From: Bacteroidota bacterium
Lineage (GTDB): Bacteria; Bacteroidota; Bacteroidia; Bacteroidales; JAGNHN01
Direction: 5' to 3'
Assembly (NCBI GenBank): GCA_022710185.1
Contig: JAKLHK010000004.1
Coordinates: forward strand, 101,660 to 165,659
Length of the DNA stretch: 64,000 bases
The translations under genes and the position numbers were made by a program. The notes beneath the pieces are model-generated. The model was not told the origin of the DNA and searched no databases. It saw only the letters and a program-made list of their open reading frames with translations. This document shows, in pieces, positions 59,311-64,000 of this stretch (positions within the stretch are counted from its first letter, which is position 1; each line of letters begins with the position of its first letter).

Positions 59311-62300
59311 TCAGCCCTCTTTCACCGGCATGTCGATCACCACGCGGGTGCCGCAGGGACGGCCTTCGGCATCGCTGAGGTCGACGATGTGCACGCCATA
59401 ACGTTGCTCTCCCCCGGTGTTCAGCATCTCCAGCCGCTGGCGCGTTATCATCATGCCCCTCGACTTGCGGGGCGTGCCATAGGCTTCGCGCAGGCGGCGC
59501 GAGGCCTCGCGTCCGATGCCATTGTCCTCTACTTCCCAATGGATCACGTCTTCCCTGTCTTCAATGCGGATGCGTATCATGCCTCGCCCCTGGAGGTTGA
59601 CCACCCCGTGAATGATGGCGTTCTCGATATAGGGCTGAACGATCATGGGAGGGATCTCCACAAACTCTTCGTCCAGGTCGCCCTCCAGGATGATCTCGTA
59701 ATCGAACTGGTCGTTGAAACGCAGCCGCTCGATGTCCAGGTAGTTGCGTATCACGCTCAGTTCATCGCGCAGGGGGACGAAGGCCTCGCTGGAGTTGCTG
59801 AGGATGGTCCGCATCAGCTGCGAGAACTTGGAAAGGTAATGGATGGCTTTGTCAGTATCGTTCGCCAGGATGAAGCTCTGGATGGAGTTGAGGGAGTTGA
59901 AGATGAAATGGGGGTTCATCTGCAGGCGCAGGGCCTTCTGCCGGATCTCGATGATCTCGTTCTGAATGGCGAGGACCTGCTTTTCCATCTCATGCCTGCG
60001 CCTGAGGCGGTGGAAACGGGCATAAATGGTGCCGGCCAGTGTACCCAGGAGCAGTAACCCGGCCAGGATACGGAACGCCCAGGTGGAGTACCAGGCCGGT
60101 GAAATTACGATGGTGAGGGTGGCCCCGTCTTCGTTCCAGATGCCGTCACTGTTGGATCCCATCACCCGGAAGGTATAGGTACCCGGGGGTACGCGGGTGT
60201 ATTCCGTAAAGCGCTTCTCCGCCCCCGAAGTCACCCAGTTCTTGTCAAAATCCTGCAAGCGGTAGCGGTAGAGGTTGCGCAGGGGATTGGTGTAATCCAG
60301 GGCAGAAAAACTGATGGTAAAGAAGTTGTCCTTATGGGTAAGAAAAACGGTGTCCCCGCTGCAGAATTCCCTTTCCAGGGGCTCGTTGAACACCCGGAAC
60401 CCGGTGATCACCACGGGCGGGATGTTGTCATTCTGGCGGATACGGGAAGGGAAGAAGGCGTTGAAGCCATACATCCCCCCGAAGAACATCTCCCCTTCGG
60501 CATTACGGAAGGCAGCACCCAGATTAAATTCGTTGCTCTGTAATCCGTCGCGTACATCGTAGTTCACAAACGCCTCCCGTCGCGGGTCGAACATGGAAAG
60601 CCCGTAGTTGGTGCTCATCCACAGGTTGCCCTCTTCATCCTCCAGGGTAGCGTACACTACGTTGTTGGGCAGTCCGTCGGTCTCCACAAAATAGCGGAAT
60701 TCCCCGGTCCTCCGGTCCATCAGGTTGAGCCCTCCTCCCCGGGTGCCGATCCAGAACCGTCCCCGGCTGTCTTCGTATATGCTGAAAATGGCATCGCTGG
60801 AAATAGAGGAGGGCTTATCGGGGTTGTGGCGGTAGGTGTCCACCCTTAGGGTTTTGCGGTCAACCCTGGCCAGGCCGTGATAGGTCCCCACCCACAGCGT
60901 TCCTCCCCGGTCCTCGTAAAGGCAGGTGATATTCTGCCGGAACACCCGGAGGGCATCGCCCCGCAGAAGTTCGAAGGTACTGAGGAGGTCGGTGGCAGGA
61001 TCATAGCGCAGTAAACCCTGCCCGGTACCTATCCACACCTTGCCCTCGCTGTCCTGGAGGATATCCCCGATGTCGTTGTCGGGAAGCCGGTAACGGGCGG
61101 GACTGGCAACCGTAAAGTGGCGGTAAGTCCCCTTCAGGGGATCATAGCGGCTGCACCCCGCATCAAAAGTACCGAACCACATGGGTCCACTCCGTTCCCG
61201 CATGATCACACTCACCTTGTCGCTCACCAGGCTTTGGGGATTGCCGGGAATGTGCCGCAAATAGGTATAGCGCCCCGTGTTCCGGTCCAGGATGTTCACC
61301 CCACGGTCGGTGGCAATCCAGAGCCGGCGGTTGGGATCTTCGTGAATGGACCATATCAGGTTGTTGTTCAGCTGCTGGTCCTGATCGTTCCTGGAAAAAT
61401 AATGCCCGAAACGGGGGATGCTGAGGGCAATCTTGTTCACTCCCTTCCATTTCGTGCCTACCCACAGGGTACCCCCACGGTCCTGGTAAATGGCGCTGAT
61501 GTAGTCGTTGCTCAGGGTGGAGGGATCGTCGTCCAGGCTGCGGAAGGCGGTGATCTGTCCACTGGCACGGTCCAGCTGACAAAGGCCCCCGCCTTCGGTC
61601 CCTATCCACAGTCGCCCCTGCCGGTCTTCAAAGATCACATTGACCGTGGGATGGCTGAGGGTCCCGGGTACGCCCCCGCGATAGCGGTAAGGCACCAGTT
61701 CGCGCTTCACCGGATCGTAGCGGTCAAGGCCCCGGGCAGTTCCCACCCACACCATGCCGTTGCGATCCACCAGCACACAGTTCACGGTATCACTGCCGAG
61801 GCCCCCGGACCTCCGCAGCCATTCCTGTCTCCCCCGGCCAGGGTCGAAACGGCAGAGGCCTGCCCGCGTGGCCAGCCACAGCATGCCCTGATTGTCTTCC
61901 GCCATCCAGCGTATGATCTCTCCCCCGGCCGGTGCTTCCCCCCGGCGCAGCCACGAACTGAAACGCCCGCTGCTGCGCTCCAACAGGCTGAGGCCATTTT
62001 CGGTGGCTACCCACAGGCGCTGACGGGTGTCGAGAAGCAAATGGTTCAGGGTATCGCTGCACAGGCTCCCGGGAACTTCCGGCTTGCGCAGATAATGGTC
62101 GAAGCGGCGGGTGGCCCGGTGATAATGGTTCAGCCCCCCTTCCGTGGCAATCCAAAGGCTGCCGTCGTTGTCCTCCAGCAGGCAGGTGACCGTCGGATGA
62201 CTGATGTCGTTGCGCCTGCCGTAAAGGTCGGGACGAAAAACCCGGAAGTCATACCCGTCGTACATGTTCAGACCATCCCAGGTTCCGAACCACATGAGTC

Positions 62301-62469
62301 CGCGCTGGTCCTGCAGTATGGTGTACACGGAATTCTGCGAAAGCCCCTTTTCCAGGATGTAGTTCTCCGAACCCAGGCGTTCGAAGCGTGGCCCCTCCTC
62401 CTGGGCGGCGACGGACCACAGGACGAACATCAGGCCGGGCATGCACAGGGATGTGCGCAGGTTCATCAC
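59311..62469 (-). CDS. Hybrid-type sensor: beta-propeller, Y_Y_Y and LytS-like histidine kinase
   Basis: A 1052-aa membrane sensor. It has a signal peptide, then about 700 residues of two-component-regulator propeller repeats (many WIGTEGGGL or LWVGT motifs), a Y_Y_Y domain (YRYRLQDFDKNWV), one transmembrane helix (FRILAGLLLLGTLAGTIYA), a coiled linker and a LytS/His_kinase domain with LQMNPHFIFNSLNSIQ (phosphorylated His) and an ATP-binding VEDNGIGREA. No response regulator is adjacent, so it is orphan here. It overlaps the upstream lipoprotein gene by ATGA. Confidence 0.92.
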   Translation of the reverse strand: MMNLRTSLCMPGLMFVLWSVAAQEEGPRFERLGSENYILEKGLSQNSVYTILQDQRGLMWFGTWDGLNMYDGYDFRVFRPDLYGRRNDISHPTVTCLLEDNDGSLWIATEGGLNHYHRATRRFDHYLRKPEVPGSLCSDTLNHLLLDTRQRLWVATENGLSLLERSSGRFSSWLRRGEAPAGGEIIRWMAEDNQGMLWLATRAGLCRFDPGRGRQEWLRRSGGLGSDTVNCVLVDRNGMVWVGTARGLDRYDPVKRELVPYRYRGGVPGTLSHPTVNVIFEDRQGRLWIGTEGGGLCQLDRASGQITAFRSLDDDPSTLSNDYISAIYQDRGGTLWVGTKWKGVNKIALSIPRFGHYFSRNDQDQQLNNNLIWSIHEDPNRRLWIATDRGVNILDRNTGRYTYLRHIPGNPQSLVSDKVSVIMRERSGPMWFGTFDAGCSRYDPLKGTYRHFTVASPARYRLPDNDIGDILQDSEGKVWIGTGQGLLRYDPATDLLSTFELLRGDALRVFRQNITCLYEDRGGTLWVGTYHGLARVDRKTLRVDTYRHNPDKPSSISSDAIFSIYEDSRGRFWIGTRGGGLNLMDRRTGEFRYFVETDGLPNNVVYATLEDEEGNLWMSTNYGLSMFDPRREAFVNYDVRDGLQSNEFNLGAAFRNAEGEMFFGGMYGFNAFFPSRIRQNDNIPPVVITGFRVFNEPLEREFCSGDTVFLTHKDNFFTISFSALDYTNPLRNLYRYRLQDFDKNWVTSGAEKRFTEYTRVPPGTYTFRVMGSNSDGIWNEDGATLTIVISPAWYSTWAFRILAGLLLLGTLAGTIYARFHRLRRRHEMEKQVLAIQNEIIEIRQKALRLQMNPHFIFNSLNSIQSFILANDTDKAIHYLSKFSQLMRTILSNSSEAFVPLRDELSVIRNYLDIERLRFNDQFDYEIILEGDLDEEFVEIPPMIVQPYIENAIIHGVVNLQGRGMIRIRIEDREDVIHWEVEDNGIGREASRRLREAYGTPRKSRGMMITRQRLEMLNTGGEQRYGVHIVDLSDAEGRPCGTRVVIDMPVKEG

Positions 62470-62753
62470 TTATCCTTTGAAAACCAGCGAACCAGGAAAA
62501 AGGTCTTCCTTCCTTCGCTCTTGCGCCGGGCTTCACGTTGGTTACGCTCTATCCGCTGGCGCGTCTCCTTGGTCTGGATGCTCTTATGCCGTTTCACGGC
62601 GTCTTCATACTGCTTCAGGGTCTCCTTTTTTCGCTCTTCCTGTATCTTCGCCACCTCCCGCTGTTTACGGGTGCCATACGACGACCTGCAGCTCCCGGCC
62701 AGCATCAGGGCCAGAAGGCAGAGCACGAATACATGGAGGGTCCCCTTCCTCAT
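62466..62753 (-). CDS. Small basic lipoprotein
   Basis: A 95-aa protein with lipoprotein signal (LLALMLAGSC, lipid Cys near residue 22) and a highly charged, probably helical body (TRKQREVAKIQEERKKETLK and onwards). It is translationally coupled to the sensor kinase gene, so it may assist or modulate it at the envelope. No family recognised. Confidence 0.7.
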   Translation of the reverse strand: MRKGTLHVFVLCLLALMLAGSCRSSYGTRKQREVAKIQEERKKETLKQYEDAVKRHKSIQTKETRQRIERNQREARRKSEGRKTFFLVRWFSKDK

Positions 62754-62830
62754 AGGCGGGTGAAGATACGAATAGGATGCCTTGTGGCAATATACGGGCG
62801 GGGAACGGGTTTATTGTGCAAGGAAACGGC

Positions 62831-62891
62831 GGAGGAGGGGGAAGAGGGAGAGGAAAGAGGAAGAGGAAGAGGAGAGATGGAGAGAGAGGAA
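62831..62891. repeat. Homopurine (GA) tract
   Basis: 47 uninterrupted purines on the plus strand at 62831-62877, then one T and 13 more purines. It lies upstream of the promoter of the next gene. Confidence 0.9.
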
Positions 62892-62915
62892 TGGCGGCTT
62901 ATCATCGATTAGCAT

Positions 62916-62923
62916 TAACTTTG
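62916..62923 (+). promoter_or_regulatory. Bacteroidota -7 box (TAACTTTG)
   Basis: TAACTTTG is a full consensus match, 38 nt before the ATG at 62962. It shows that the in-frame ATG at 62782, upstream of it, is not the start. Confidence 0.6.
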
Positions 62924-62961
62924 GACTGTTCTGGTTCCCAGGGCCGGAAGGGGTGCTCACT

Positions 62962-63402
62962 ATGAAAAGAACTGTTGGAATACTAATTACTGTCCTGCTT
63001 GTGGTTGGTGTTGCCGGTGTTGTTTCCTGCAAAAAGGACAAGGCCAGGCAGATTCCCTATGCCTACGTCAACATCTATATCAAGCCCAATTCCACGGAAT
63101 ACCTTGAGCTGAACGCGGTGGGGGGTTGGGTTTACCTTACGGCCGCCAGTCCCAGCCGCGGCATCATTGTGTACCGCCGGGGCCCTGACGACTTTGTGGC
63201 TTTCGAACGCACCTGCCCCTACGATCCCGACAAGGACTGCGCCCGGGTGGAGGTGGAGGTTTCCGGTTCCACGGCCGTGGATTCCTGCTGCATGTCCCGC
63301 TTCATCCTGCACGACGGCAGCCCCTTCGCCGGCCCCGCCAGCCTGCCCCTCAAGCAGTATCAAACGGCTTACGACGGGATTACGCTGCACATTACTAATT
63401 AG
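62962..63402 (+). CDS. Lipoprotein with degenerate Rieske-like domain
   Basis: A 146-aa lipoprotein (VVSC, lipid Cys 23). The C-terminal part resembles a Rieske domain: TCPYDPDKDC at 84-93, SCCMSRF at 108-114 and DGSPFAGPASLPLKQY at 118-133, the typical GPA...PL..Y closing motif. The ligand motifs CxH and CxxH appear as C85-P-Y87 and C109-C-M-S112, so both Cys remain and both His are lost. It cannot hold a normal Rieske cluster. The TAG stop is the first triplet of a repeat array. Confidence 0.72.
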   Translation: MKRTVGILITVLLVVGVAGVVSCKKDKARQIPYAYVNIYIKPNSTEYLELNAVGGWVYLTAASPSRGIIVYRRGPDDFVAFERTCPYDPDKDCARVEVEVSGSTAVDSCCMSRFILHDGSPFAGPASLPLKQYQTAYDGITLHITN

Positions 63403-63445
63403 TGGCGGGTCTGCCTTTGGCAGATAGTGGCTAGTGGCTAGTGGC
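63403..63445. repeat. Hairpin unit plus TAGTGGC x3 array at a stop codon
   Basis: Starting with the stop codon TAG at 63400, one copy of the 25-nt unit (TAGTGGCGGGTCTGCCTTTG, then GCAGA) is followed by TAGTGGC three times and decay. It is the same composite as at 57754-57985. Confidence 0.9.
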
Positions 63446-63476
63446 TAATTATGGTGATTAGTGGAAAGTGGGGGTT

Positions 63477-63839
63477 TCAGTGTCTTTTGGAGGCGGTGCG
63501 GATGCTGGCGTAGAGCATTTTTCCGAGTTCATTGGCTTCTGCTTGAAGTATTGTGTTCTTTCCTCTTGGGTTAGGATACTCATAGCGTTCGAGAAGTAAA
63601 AGGTTGTGGAGCGATTCATTAACCTCTTTAATGCAGATCCTCAGTTTATTGATAAAATCCTTTGCAGAAGCCGAGCTATCCGCTTCCCCGTAATTCAAAA
63701 ATGCAGAAGACGAAGATCGGATCAGCTGGTGCGCCAGATTCTGGTGAAATTCATCCTTAGGCAGGTCCATTACAAATTTCGCCGCATCGATTGCAAATTG
63801 CAGCAACCTCTCCCTTAGGATAGAGCCCTTTTCCTTCAT
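63477..63839 (-). CDS. Four-helix-bundle protein (S23/IVS family)
   Basis: A 120-aa all-helical protein of the family first seen encoded in 23S rRNA intervening sequences and related to the accessory protein of diversity-generating retroelements: LLQFAIDAAKFVMDLPKDE, QLIRSSSSAFLNYGEADSS, FINKLRICIKEVNESLHNL and EANELGKMLYASI. Function unknown; it is not in an rRNA gene here. It lies between heptamer arrays in opposite orientation (63403-63445 and 63903-64000). Confidence 0.88.
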   Translation of the reverse strand: MKEKGSILRERLLQFAIDAAKFVMDLPKDEFHQNLAHQLIRSSSSAFLNYGEADSSASAKDFINKLRICIKEVNESLHNLLLLERYEYPNPRGKNTILQAEANELGKMLYASIRTASKRH

Positions 63840-63902
63840 TGGGGTCGTTTCTATAAATAGACGTTTTGACCCCCCTCGTACGGAAAAAATCTATAAAGAT
63901 AA

Positions 63903-64000
<98 letters not shown>

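Noticed and set aside
61117..62763. Plus-strand open frame of 548 aa
   Set aside because: Antisense to the sensor-kinase propeller repeats; its repeats mirror the propeller periodicity.

Overview
The window reads as a chromosomal segment of a fairly GC-rich member of the Bacteroidota. Evidence for this: many genes are preceded by the Bacteroidota -7 promoter box TAnnTTTG or close variants; there is a TonB-dependent receptor with an N-terminal carboxypeptidase-like domain; there is a beta-propeller/Y_Y_Y histidine kinase of the LytS type; the order ileS - zinc-less DksA/TraR - lspA is present; and an acidic protein of the Bacteroidota type lies at 46853. I saw no rRNA, tRNA, CRISPR array, insertion sequence or prophage.

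Layout. 0-11.5 kb is mixed: ribF, a small membrane protein, a fused dehydrogenase/Gfo-Idh-MocA oxidoreductase with an alpha/alpha-toroid-like partner, a GT39-like membrane protein, a conserved protein of unknown function, a SulP anion transporter, a DsrE-like protein, and an AT-rich island with a COG3440-like HNH endonuclease. 11.5-13 kb holds a diheme cytochrome c and a hydroxylaminobenzene-mutase-like protein on the minus strand. 13.2-16.2 kb is cysD-cysN-cysC, the set that makes PAPS.

16.25-42.2 kb is one polysaccharide locus of 23 same-strand genes, many joined by ATGA overlaps. It has legB-legC and a FemAB-like acyltransferase (a 4-amino-4,6-dideoxy-GlcNAc-type sugar), the ABC exporter wzm-wzt with a C-terminal Wzt domain, nine glycosyltransferases plus one GT-C-like protein, a sugar nucleotidyltransferase, an SDR, capF and wecB (the later steps to UDP-L-FucNAc), two asparagine-synthase-type amidotransferases, an O-antigen ligase/polymerase-like protein and a methyltransferase. 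The likely product is an amidated, amino-sugar-rich O-antigen or capsule, perhaps sulfated given cysDNC next door, although no sulfotransferase is visible.

42.2-50.1 kb carries envelope genes on the minus strand: a serine-hydrolase lipoprotein, outer-membrane proteins, a TonB-dependent receptor and an M48 metalloprotease. 50.3-51.5 kb is a Fur/PerR-like regulator with a Prx6-type peroxiredoxin and a clear terminator. 51.6-53.1 kb is another GT39-like protein. 53.2-57.7 kb is the ileS-dksA-lspA operon. 58-62.8 kb has a MalY/PatB-type lyase, an orphan sensor kinase and a lipoprotein. The last kilobase has a lipoprotein with a Rieske-like fold that lacks both histidine ligands, and a four-helix-bundle (S23-type) gene.

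The most unusual signal is non-coding. Several intergenic tandem arrays have an exact 7-nt period but different units (CTGATAT, TAGTGGC, TTCCTTG/TTCGATA). At three genes the array begins at, and supplies, the stop codon. Three of the loci also carry a CTGCC-TTY-GGCAG-type hairpin; at one of them the hairpin is amplified into an eight-unit 25-bp satellite that abuts the ileS promoter. The four-helix-bundle gene lies between heptamer arrays in opposite orientation. This resembles the short tandem heptamer repeats known from cyanobacteria and may be an undescribed repeat system in this lineage.
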